From Chachezhania sediminis (GTDB lineage Bacteria > Pseudomonadota > Alphaproteobacteria > Rhodobacterales > Rhodobacteraceae): DNA of 64,000 nucleotides. Below the pieces are notes generated by a model, which saw nothing but the letters and a program-made list of their open reading frames with translations, did not search any database and had not been told where the DNA came from. This document shows, in pieces, positions 27,149 through 34,265 of this stretch. The position numbers and the translations under genes are program-made. Within the stretch, counting starts at the first letter, position 1. Each line of letters starts with the position of its first letter. Where the stretch lies: NCBI RefSeq assembly GCF_009765275.1, contig NZ_VOPH01000010.1, positions 62,001 through 126,000 on the forward strand, given 5' to 3'.

Positions 27149-27889
27149 TCAGGCGGTCAGGTTGGCCCCGCCATTCACATAGATGACCTGGCCCGTGATG
27201 AATTCTGCGGCGGGCGAGGCAAGGAAGCGGATCAGTTCAATGTAATCCTTCGGCGCCACGGCCCGGCCCGACGGGTTGTCGTCGCGGGCATGATCCATCA
27301 TCGCGCCGGTCGCATCGCCGAAGATCCGACGCACGGCTTCGGTGCCGACGATCGATGGCGCGACGGTATTGATCCGGATCCCCCGCGGCGCCAGTTCGGT
27401 CGCCAGATAGCGGATCAGCGCCTCGGTCGCGGCCTTTCCGATGCCGATGGCGGCATAGTTCGCGATCACGGTCCGCCCGCCGCGGCTGGAGAAGAAGAAA
27501 AGCGTCGAACCGCGGTCCAGCAAACCGTCCAGCGCCTGGACGAGGTAGAGGAAGGACAGGCTGTTGGTTTCCACCGCGCGGGCGAAACGTGCGGGCTCGG
27601 CCGTCAGGCAGGGGGTCGCATAGGCATCGACGGCACAGTGCACAGCCATCCCGACCCGTTCGCCCGCGTCTTCGACGGCCCGGGCGATGGTCGTGCAGCC
27701 TTCCACGGTTCCAGCATCCGCCCGGACGACGATGGGTGCGGCGCCCAGTTCCCGAAGCTCGGCCGCCGTGGCTTCGGCCGCCGCGTGGTCCGACAGGTAA
27801 TTGATGACGACGGTCCTGCCCGGCGCGGCAAAGCCCAGGGCGACATCGCGGCCAATACCCTTGGATCCACCCGTGATGACAATGGCCAT
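27149..27889 (-). CDS. FabL-type SDR (Tyr-x6-Lys)
   Basis: A 246-residue SDR with TGGSKGIG at residues 6-13. The catalytic spacing is Tyr145-x6-Lys152 (NYAAIGIGK) instead of the classical Tyr-x3-Lys. This spacing and the flanking EALIRYLATELAPRGI sequence resemble enoyl reductase FabL of Bacillus. It may reduce enoyl thioesters or a related substrate. The ATG at 27889 is the only start giving a normal N-terminus. A TTGT/ACAA inverted repeat lies 62 bp upstream, shared with the divergent DUF3237 gene. This suggests it belongs to the GntR-controlled set rather than to region 1. Confidence 0.85.
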   Translation of the reverse strand: MAIVITGGSKGIGRDVALGFAAPGRTVVINYLSDHAAAEATAAELRELGAAPIVVRADAGTVEGCTTIARAVEDAGERVGMAVHCAVDAYATPCLTAEPARFARAVETNSLSFLYLVQALDGLLDRGSTLFFFSSRGGRTVIANYAAIGIGKAATEALIRYLATELAPRGIRINTVAPSIVGTEAVRRIFGDATGAMMDHARDDNPSGRAVAPKDYIELIRFLASPAAEFITGQVIYVNGGANLTA

Positions 27890-27950
27890 GGCTTGCAATG
27901 TCCTTCCCAAAATGATCAGGCACTTTAGCATGACAAAATCGTAGTGCAAT

Positions 27951-27965
27951 ATTGTCCTATACAAT
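27951..27965. promoter_or_regulatory. GntR-type inverted repeat ATTGTCCTATACAAT
   Basis: ATTGT and ACAAT arms frame a 5-bp centre, a spacing variant of the TTGTNNNACAA sites found elsewhere in region 2. It lies midway between the divergent FabL-like and DUF3237 genes. Confidence 0.5.
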
Positions 27966-28007
27966 GAATCCGAAACTGGGATATCCTTTCCTGACGGAGG
28001 ACAGGAA

Positions 28008-28472
28008 ATGCAGGACTGGACCATTCCACGGACCCGGCCGCTGGCGGTGCTGACGGTCGATCTGGGCCCGGCCCAGGCCCATGGGGCCACGCCCCGCGGC
28101 AATCGCAAGATCGTGCCGGTGACCGGTGGCAGGGTGGCGGGCCGCATTTCCGGCAAGGTCCTGCCCTTCGGCGGCGACTGGGCGCTGACCCGTGCGGACG
28201 GTGTGCTGGAACTGGATGTCCGCCTGACGGTCGAGACCGACGACGGCGCCCTGATTCACGTGACCTATGACGGCATGCGTCACGGATCGGACGAGGACCT
28301 GGCGGCACTCGCCCGCGGGGAAGATGTCCCGCCCGAACGGCTCTATTTCCGGATCCTGCCGCGGTTCGAAACCTCGGCGCCCGACTGGCTGTGGCTCAAC
28401 CGGGTTCTTTGCGTCGGCCTGGGCGAGCGTCTGAAGACCGGTCCGCGCTATCACTTGCACGAGATATTGTAG
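28008..28472 (+). CDS. DUF3237-family protein
   Basis: A 154-residue protein matching the DUF3237 pattern: a beta-rich domain with RISGKVLPFGGDWAL in the first third, IHVTYDGMR in the middle, and RFETSAPDWLWLNR near the end. The function of the family is not established. Members often occur in aromatic and ketone catabolic clusters and have a lipocalin/SMP-30-like barrel appearance. The ATG follows GGAGGACAGGAA. The stop codon overlaps the operator of the GntR gene that follows in the same direction. Confidence 0.85.
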   Translation: MQDWTIPRTRPLAVLTVDLGPAQAHGATPRGNRKIVPVTGGRVAGRISGKVLPFGGDWALTRADGVLELDVRLTVETDDGALIHVTYDGMRHGSDEDLAALARGEDVPPERLYFRILPRFETSAPDWLWLNRVLCVGLGERLKTGPRYHLHEIL

Positions 28473-28477
28473 TACAA
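28467..28477. promoter_or_regulatory. GntR-type operator TTGTAGTACAA
   Basis: A perfect TTGT-N3-ACAA repeat that overlaps the DUF3237 stop codon and lies 69 bp upstream of the GntR start. TnGTnnnACnA is the established consensus for FadR-subfamily GntR proteins, so autoregulation is likely. Confidence 0.7.
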
Positions 28478-28545
28478 CAGGATGGGGCAGAGTGCGCCGC
28501 CCCGGGCCGGGCGCCTGCGGCCGGGCGGCAGAGAAGGACAGGAAC

Positions 28546-29280
28546 GTGAACAAGACCCAAGGTACGGTGACGGCAAAGACCGCCAAGAAGGTGACGCAAA
28601 GCTCGCCTGATATCGTGTTCGACGCGATCATCATGGGGATCTGCCGCGGGTCGCTGGTGCCGGGGCAGCGGCTGGTCGAGGCCGACCTGACCGAAAGCCT
28701 GGGCGTAAGCCGCGGGCCCGTGCGAGAGGCGCTGAAGCGGCTGGCGGCCGAAGGCATCGTGACCCTGAACCAGAACCGCGGCGCCTTCGTCAGGGCGCTG
28801 AACCGCAAGGATGCGAACGACCTGCTGCAGGTTCTGGAAGTGAACTGCGCGCTGGGTGCCGAACTCGCCACGCGCAAGATCGCCGCCGGCTACATGCGGG
28901 AAGAATTCCAGGACATCGCCGACAAGCTGATGGCCTTCGAGGAACGGGGCGATTCCCAGGCCTTCATCGAATGCCGGCGCGAATTTTATGACGTGCTGTT
29001 CCTGGCTTCGGACAACATGGAGCTGCACCGGATCATCCCGCAGATGAACATCCACTTGCTGCGGCTTCAGTTCCAGACCCGCATCTCGGACCGGGACCGC
29101 AGGAAGCAGTTCGACGAATACAGGGCCGTCGTTTCCGCCATCCTGGGCGGCGAGGCCAGACGCGCGGCGCGCCTGATGGCGATCCATATCCGCCGCACCC
29201 GCCTGTCGATCTCGCGGATGAGCGACGACGCGTTCCGCACCGGTCTCGACCGCGGCGGCCTGACCCGCGCCGCGGAATAG
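28546..29280 (+). CDS. GntR-family regulator, FadR/FCD subfamily
   Basis: A 244-residue regulator. The winged helix-turn-helix is at about residues 25-80 (GQRLVEADLTESLGVSRGPVREALKRLAAEGIV). An all-helical FCD domain then shows the metal/ligand-binding pattern of this subfamily. The GTG at 28546 is preceded by GAAGGACAGG and is preferred over the in-frame GTG at 28492. FCD regulators usually sense carboxylates. Its gene has a TTGTNNNACAA site just upstream, and similar sites precede the phosphotransferase/carboxylase operon and the thiolase-SurE divergent pair. I infer that it controls region 2. Confidence 0.92.
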   Translation: MNKTQGTVTAKTAKKVTQSSPDIVFDAIIMGICRGSLVPGQRLVEADLTESLGVSRGPVREALKRLAAEGIVTLNQNRGAFVRALNRKDANDLLQVLEVNCALGAELATRKIAAGYMREEFQDIADKLMAFEERGDSQAFIECRREFYDVLFLASDNMELHRIIPQMNIHLLRLQFQTRISDRDRRKQFDEYRAVVSAILGGEARRAARLMAIHIRRTRLSISRMSDDAFRTGLDRGGLTRAAE

Positions 29281-29317
29281 GGGGCTCCGCCCCCGCCCGC
29301 CCGGTCCGGGCGGACTC

Positions 29318-29390
29318 CCCCGGAGTATTTTTGAAAAGAAGAAGCCGGGATGCACCCGAGGTTTCTTCTCTTGAAAAATACTCCCGCCGG
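29318..29390. terminator. Bidirectional hairpin terminator (intergenic repeat copy 2)
   Basis: GAGTATTTTTGAAAAGAAGAA is answered by TTCTTCTCTTGAAAAATACTC, a near-perfect inverted repeat of over 20 bp with A/T runs on both flanks. It lies between the convergent GntR and EthD genes. It is preceded by GC-rich hairpins (CCGCCCG/CGGGCGG at about 29297-29313). The flanking CCGGCGGGAGTATTTTT core is shared with the copies at 21797 and 44344. Confidence 0.8.
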
Positions 29391-29453
29391 AGGCGTATCC
29401 GGGGGAACGCGCCGCAGCGGCCGATGGCTTGCATAGGGCGGGGTACACCCTCC

Positions 29454-29750
29454 CTACGCGGCTGTTCCGATCAGGATAGTCGGAACGACAGTCGTGAAGT
29501 TCGGGATGTCGGCCTGGGTTTCGGGCCCGTGGGCTTCAAGGGCCGCGAGACCCGCCTCGGCCGTTTGGAACCGCAGTTCAGCCACAAGCTGGTACGGAGA
29601 GGCAGGGTCCATCGCCTGCGGCGACCAGTGGACCAGTTCCTTCAGGCCCATCGGGTCCAGCAGATTGCGGACCAGCGGCAAGTGCTTCGTGCGGTAATAA
29701 CCCATGTCGATCTCGCCGCCCGAAGGGTAGAGAACCATTGCGATGAACAC
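29454..29750 (-). CDS. EthD-family small protein
   Basis: A 98-residue ferredoxin-like dimeric alpha/beta barrel protein of the EthD type. The MGYYRTKHLPLVRNLL motif near residue 16 contains the conserved Tyr and His residues of the family. The GTG at 29750 has GGAAAGGA upstream; a later in-frame ATG at 29738 would shorten it by four residues. EthD proteins accompany several catabolic oxygenase or CoA pathways, mostly with unclear roles; some catalyse decarboxylation or cyclisation. It is the last gene of the long minus-strand operon. Confidence 0.85.
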   Translation of the reverse strand: MFIAMVLYPSGGEIDMGYYRTKHLPLVRNLLDPMGLKELVHWSPQAMDPASPYQLVAELRFQTAEAGLAALEAHGPETQADIPNFTTVVPTILIGTAA

Positions 29751-29753
29751 GGG

Positions 29754-30914
29754 TCAGATCCTTTCCAGGAGAGTTGCATTGGCCATGCCGCCGCTTTCGC
29801 ACATGCTTTGCAGGCCGTAGCGGCCGCCGGTTTCCTCGAGCGCCGCAATCAGGTTGGCGGTCAGGCGCATGCCGGAGGCACCGACAGGGTGACCCAGTGC
29901 AATGGCGCCGCCATACCGGTTCACCCGGTCGGGATCGGCGCCGGTTTCGGCCTGCCAGGCCAGCACGACCGAAGCGAAGGCCTCGTTGATCTCGAAGGCG
30001 TCGATGGCGTCGATCTTCAGGCCCTGGCGGGTCAGCAACCTGGCCGTGGCGGGGATCGGACCGGTCAGCATCATCACCGGATCGTCACCCACGACGGCGA
30101 AGCCGGTGACGGCCACGCGAGGTGTCAGACCCAGTTTTTCGGCCACCTTCTCTTCCATGATCAGGGCCGCACCGGCGCCGTCGGTGACCTGGCTGGAATT
30201 TCCGGCCGAGACGGACCACCGGATCTTTGGAAACCGGCCCGCCATCGCCTCATCCTCGAAGGCGTTCCGCAAGGTGCCCAGCTTTTCCACATTGGTGCCG
30301 GGACGGATGCCTTCGTCGTCGGCCACACCGTCGACCGCGACCACGTCGCGGCCGATCCGGGCCCGGGCCGCGTCGGCGCGGGCATGGGAGCGGGCAGCGA
30401 AGGCATCCATTTCCTCGCGGCCGAGCTGCCAACGGGCGGCGATCAGTTCGGCGGAAATGCCCTGGTGCACCAGCCCCTTCGGGTAGCGGCCGTGAAACAT
30501 GGGCCCAAGGTTATCCTTGCCCATCCGGTTCGACTTCATCGAAACGCGGCTCATCATCTCGACCCCGCCGGCGATGACCACGTCATAGGCGCCGGCGATG
30601 ACGCCCTGCGCCGCGAAGTCCAGCGCCTGCTGGGCGGAGCCGCACTTGCGGTCCAGCGTCAGGGCCGGGATGGTTTCGGGCAGGCCCGCCGCCAGCACCG
30701 CCTGGCGGCCGATATTGGCGGCCTGTTCGCCGACCTGGATGACGCAGCCGGTGATCACGTCCTCGATCAGGCCGGGATCGACGCCCGTCCGGTCGACCAG
30801 CGCCCGCAAGACATGGGCATAGAGGTCGACCGGGTGCATATGGGCCAGGGCCCCGCCTTCCCGCCCCTTTGTGAAGGGCGAGCGGAGGATATCGACGATG
30901 ACGGCACGGCGCAT
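29754..30914 (-). CDS. Acetyl-CoA acyltransferase (thiolase II)
   Basis: A 386-residue degradative-type thiolase with all three active-site elements: nucleophile Cys in LDRKCGSAQQAL, the catalytic His in GGAIALGHPVGASG, and the second Cys in QSMCESGGMANA. It would cleave a 3-ketoacyl-CoA with CoA to acetyl-CoA (or another acyl-CoA) plus the shortened chain. It starts 3 bp after the carboxyltransferase-like gene stop, which indicates co-transcription. In the proposed pathway it performs the final thiolysis. Confidence 0.95.
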   Translation of the reverse strand: MRRAVIVDILRSPFTKGREGGALAHMHPVDLYAHVLRALVDRTGVDPGLIEDVITGCVIQVGEQAANIGRQAVLAAGLPETIPALTLDRKCGSAQQALDFAAQGVIAGAYDVVIAGGVEMMSRVSMKSNRMGKDNLGPMFHGRYPKGLVHQGISAELIAARWQLGREEMDAFAARSHARADAARARIGRDVVAVDGVADDEGIRPGTNVEKLGTLRNAFEDEAMAGRFPKIRWSVSAGNSSQVTDGAGAALIMEEKVAEKLGLTPRVAVTGFAVVGDDPVMMLTGPIPATARLLTRQGLKIDAIDAFEINEAFASVVLAWQAETGADPDRVNRYGGAIALGHPVGASGMRLTANLIAALEETGGRYGLQSMCESGGMANATLLERI

Positions 30915-30917
30915 GGG

Positions 30918-32378
30918 TCAGGCGCTCCGGCGCAGGGTCAGGTCCATCTGCGCCGACCTGATCTGCACTGCCGGGATGCTGGCGATCTTCAGAAGCTTCC
31001 GCACCTGGTCCAGCTCCGGCGAGGACAGCAGCGGAAAGTCGGTCTTGACCGCCCCTGCCGCGCGCATCCTGGCCAGCGCGGGTTCCGGGACCAGCGCCCG
31101 CAGGATCAGCTCGTCCGGGTCTGTGGTGCCGTACTGTTTCTGCAGATCCTCGATCGACGGTTGCGGCGGCGGGCTGTTTAGAACCTCCTTCGCGCGGGAC
31201 GACGTCATGATCCTGTCCAGCACGTCGCCTTCGATCGGTGCCACGGTCTGGCCATAGTAGCCGGCGGCATACTGGATCACCTCGTCCGGGATGATGGAAT
31301 AGCGCTTGCCGGTCACCACGTTCAGCACCGCCAGAGTGCCGACCAGTTGCGAGAACGGTGTGGCCATGCCGGGATAGCCCAGTTCGCGCCGGACCTTCGC
31401 GGTTTCCTCCAGCACGTCGTCCAGGCGATCAGACATGTTGTGCTGCGCCAGCTGCGCCTTCAGCGTGCCGGTCATGCCTCCCGGGATCTGGTGGTGGACC
31501 GCCAGCACGTCATATTCGTTGAACTGGTCGACAAGGAAGCCGGCCGCCTTGCCCACGGCGCGGAAATGTTCCTCGACCGGCTTGAACAGGGTCTTGTCCA
31601 GCGAATGGGTGTGGCCCAGGATTTCAAGGTTCTTCACCACGCTTTCGGTCGACGGCACCGACGGGCCGTTGGCCATGGACCGCGACGCGGTGTGGAGGAT
31701 GTTCACCCCCAGATCGACCGCATCCAGATAGGCCTTGCCGGACTGGCCTAGGATGTTGTTGGCGTGGAATTCCAGCGGCTTGCCGCTGATCTTGGCCTTT
31801 ATGGCCGGGATCAGGGTCTGCAGCCGCTCCTTCTCCAGCACGCCCGCGGTATCGTAGAGCAGGATCGTGTCGATGTCCGGGGACGCCGCCATCTGGCCAG
31901 CCTTGTCGGCGAAATAGGCGTCCGTATGGACGGGCGACTGGACATACATGATCGACCCGGCCACTTCGGATCCGTACTCCTTCGCGACCTTCGCCAGCCG
32001 GTGCATCTTGTCGATGTTGTAGAGCACGTCGTAGATCCAGAAGGATCGGATCCCGTGTTCGTTCAATTGCCGCATCCACAGGTCCATCAGCGCATCGGGC
32101 GTCACGCCGAAGGTGACCGACGCGTTCGACCGCATGCCCCCCCGCAGCCGGGTGCGGGGCATGGAATTGACCAGGAGGTCCAGCCCTTCCCAAGGGTTTT
32201 CCTGGGCGTGCTTGATCAGGACCTCCATCAGGGAGGATCCCGCAAGGTCGATCACCCGGAATCCGGTCCGGTCGATCAGGGGCGAGACGGGCAGTGCCAT
32301 TCCGGCCTGCATGCGCATGCCCCACAGGCTTTGCTGACCGTCGCGCATGGTCTCGTCGAGGAACTCCACATGGGCCAT
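30918..32378 (-). CDS. OadA-like carboxyltransferase with altered active site
   Basis: A 486-residue DRE-TIM barrel protein homologous to the carboxyltransferase of oxaloacetate decarboxylase and pyruvate carboxylase. It opens with LDETMRDGQQSLW and ends with the OadA-type helical domain (VPGGM-like IPGGMTGTLKAQL). By alignment, the carbamylated Lys of the IKDMSG motif is Tyr175 here (LLYDTAGVL), and the second His of the metal motif HxH is Asn207 (EFHANNI). Asp13 and His205 remain. It clearly belongs with the adjacent biotin carboxylase and carrier genes. The missing ligands suggest a substrate or mechanism different from pyruvate carboxylation, or loss of transferase activity. Confidence 0.88.
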   Translation of the reverse strand: MAHVEFLDETMRDGQQSLWGMRMQAGMALPVSPLIDRTGFRVIDLAGSSLMEVLIKHAQENPWEGLDLLVNSMPRTRLRGGMRSNASVTFGVTPDALMDLWMRQLNEHGIRSFWIYDVLYNIDKMHRLAKVAKEYGSEVAGSIMYVQSPVHTDAYFADKAGQMAASPDIDTILLYDTAGVLEKERLQTLIPAIKAKISGKPLEFHANNILGQSGKAYLDAVDLGVNILHTASRSMANGPSVPSTESVVKNLEILGHTHSLDKTLFKPVEEHFRAVGKAAGFLVDQFNEYDVLAVHHQIPGGMTGTLKAQLAQHNMSDRLDDVLEETAKVRRELGYPGMATPFSQLVGTLAVLNVVTGKRYSIIPDEVIQYAAGYYGQTVAPIEGDVLDRIMTSSRAKEVLNSPPPQPSIEDLQKQYGTTDPDELILRALVPEPALARMRAAGAVKTDFPLLSSPELDQVRKLLKIASIPAVQIRSAQMDLTLRRSA

Positions 32379-32389
32379 CTGTCTCTCCT

Positions 32390-33751
32390 TCAGGCGGTTT
32401 CCAGCGCGGGCAGGACGGTGTCCTCGAGCCAGCGGGTGGTGATGCGGTTGCCCCGGAAATCCGGGTGGTCGATGATGCGGGCCGCGAAAGGCAGGGTTGT
32501 GGTCACGCCCTCGATCCGGAAATCGCGGATCGCCCGCAGCATGGATTCAATGGCGTCATCGCGGGTCTTGCCCCGGACGATCAGCTTGCCGACCATGCTG
32601 TCATAGAAGGGCGGCACCAGGTCGCCGGCGCGCATGTGGCTGTCCAGCCGGATCTCGGGCCGGTCCGGCGGCGACCAGGCGGTCAGGCGGCCGGGGCAGG
32701 GGGTGAAATCCCTTTCAGCGTCCTCGGCATTGATCCGGACTTCCAGCGCGTGGCCTTCCAGGTGGATGTCGGCTTGGGCGATCTGCAGACCCGCGCCCGA
32801 GGCCGCCAGGATCTGGTGGCGGATCAGGTCCTGGCCCGTGATCTCCTCCGTCACCGGGTGTTCGACCTGGATCCGGGAATTGACCTCGATGAAATAGAAA
32901 TCCTCTCGCGCGACGTCATAGAGAAACTCGACCGTCCCGGCGCCGCGATAGTTCGCATGGGCACAGAGGCGGACGGCACTGTCCCGCAGTTTCTCCTGTA
33001 GGGCAGGGGGCATCGCGGTGACGGGGGCTTCCTCGATCAGCTTCTGGTAGCGGCGCTGGACCGAACAGTCCCGGTCGCCGAAGTGGATCACGTTGCCGGC
33101 TCCGTCGCCCACGATCTGGACCTCGACATGGCGCGCCTTCTCGACGAAACGTTCCATGTACAGGCGGCCGTCGCCAAAGGCCGCTTCGGCCTCGCGGGTG
33201 GCGCGGGTGAAGGCGCTGGCCAGACCGTCGGCGGATCGCGCCAGGAACATCCCCTTGCCGCCGCCGCCCGCGCTGGCCTTCATGACGACCGGATAGCCCA
33301 GATCTTCCGCCGCTTCGGCGGCCTTTGCCGCGCTGTCGATCCGGTCGGTGCCGGGCACGGTCGCGACCTTGGCGGCACGGGCCACGGCGATGGCCGACAG
33401 CTTGTCGCCCATGGCCTCGATGGTTTCGGGCCGGGGGCCGATGAAGGTGATCCCTTCCTTGGCACATCGCCGGGCCAGTTCCGGTTTTTCCGACAGGAAC
33501 CCATACCCGGGATGGAGCGCATCGCAGCCGGTGGCCTGCGCGGCATGCAGCACCAGATCGACGTTCAGATAGCTTTTGGTCGCCTGCGCCGGACCCAGCA
33601 CCACGGCGCGGTCGGCCATCTGGGCGGGCAGGCTGTCACGGTCGGCGTCGGAGACGCCGATGACCGTTTCCAGCCCCATGGCCCTGGCCGTGCGCAGAAC
33701 CCGGAGTGCGATTTCACCCCGGTTCGCGACAAAGATGCGATTGACGGTCAT
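32390..33751 (-). CDS. Biotin carboxylase subunit
   Basis: A 453-residue biotin carboxylase of normal length (AccC-like). The glycine-rich ATP loop KASAGGGGKGMF and the ATP-grasp catalytic motif EVNSRIQVEHPVTEE are intact. It carboxylates biotin on the carrier protein using ATP and bicarbonate. It lies between the carrier gene (3 bp gap) and the carboxyltransferase-like gene (11 bp gap). Together with the OadA-type partner this indicates a three-subunit biotin enzyme distinct from housekeeping acetyl-CoA carboxylase. Confidence 0.95.
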   Translation of the reverse strand: MTVNRIFVANRGEIALRVLRTARAMGLETVIGVSDADRDSLPAQMADRAVVLGPAQATKSYLNVDLVLHAAQATGCDALHPGYGFLSEKPELARRCAKEGITFIGPRPETIEAMGDKLSAIAVARAAKVATVPGTDRIDSAAKAAEAAEDLGYPVVMKASAGGGGKGMFLARSADGLASAFTRATREAEAAFGDGRLYMERFVEKARHVEVQIVGDGAGNVIHFGDRDCSVQRRYQKLIEEAPVTAMPPALQEKLRDSAVRLCAHANYRGAGTVEFLYDVAREDFYFIEVNSRIQVEHPVTEEITGQDLIRHQILAASGAGLQIAQADIHLEGHALEVRINAEDAERDFTPCPGRLTAWSPPDRPEIRLDSHMRAGDLVPPFYDSMVGKLIVRGKTRDDAIESMLRAIRDFRIEGVTTTLPFAARIIDHPDFRGNRITTRWLEDTVLPALETA

Positions 33752-33754
33752 GGA

Positions 33755-34249
33755 TCAGGCTCCGGGCTCGATCCACATCAGCGTGGCGCCGAATTCAACC
33801 ATCTGGCCGTCTTCGGCCGCGATTTCCCGTACAGTTCCCGCCATCCCGGCGCGGATCGTGGTGAACAGCTTCATCACCTCGACCAGGCAGATTTCCGTGT
33901 CCTCGGTTACTGTGGCCCCTTCGGTCACGTAAGGATCCGCGTCGGGGCTGGGTGCGCGATAGAAGGTGCCGAGGTTCGGCGCCTTGATCTCGACCCAGCC
34001 GGACCGGTCGATCTCCGGCGCGGCAGGTGCTTGCGTACGGGCAGCGGATGCGGGAGGCACAGGCTGCGCGGGCGCCACAGCGCCGGGGCCCGCCGGCACC
34101 GCGTTCGCGGTCGCCGGCACCGGTCCGGGACTGGCCGGGTCCTTGGACAGGAAGATTTCCTCCCCGTCGTATTTCAGGTGCATCTCGTTCCAGTCGGAGT
34201 CGCCGAAAAGCTGCACCAGTGCGGTGATGTCGGAATGGGTCAGGGACAT
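33755..34249 (-). CDS. Biotin carboxyl carrier protein (AccB-like)
   Basis: A 164-residue carrier with an N-terminal helical region, an Ala/Pro-rich flexible linker (about residues 40-78), and a C-terminal biotinyl domain. The biotinylated Lys is Lys127 in EVMKL, close to the canonical E(A)MKM/L. The gene is spaced 3 bp from the biotin carboxylase gene and 16 bp from the PPDK-like gene upstream. It delivers carboxybiotin to the carboxyltransferase-like subunit. Confidence 0.93.
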   Translation of the reverse strand: MSLTHSDITALVQLFGDSDWNEMHLKYDGEEIFLSKDPASPGPVPATANAVPAGPGAVAPAQPVPPASAARTQAPAAPEIDRSGWVEIKAPNLGTFYRAPSPDADPYVTEGATVTEDTEICLVEVMKLFTTIRAGMAGTVREIAAEDGQMVEFGATLMWIEPGA

Positions 34250-34265
34250 GGTGGCTTTCCTTGGA

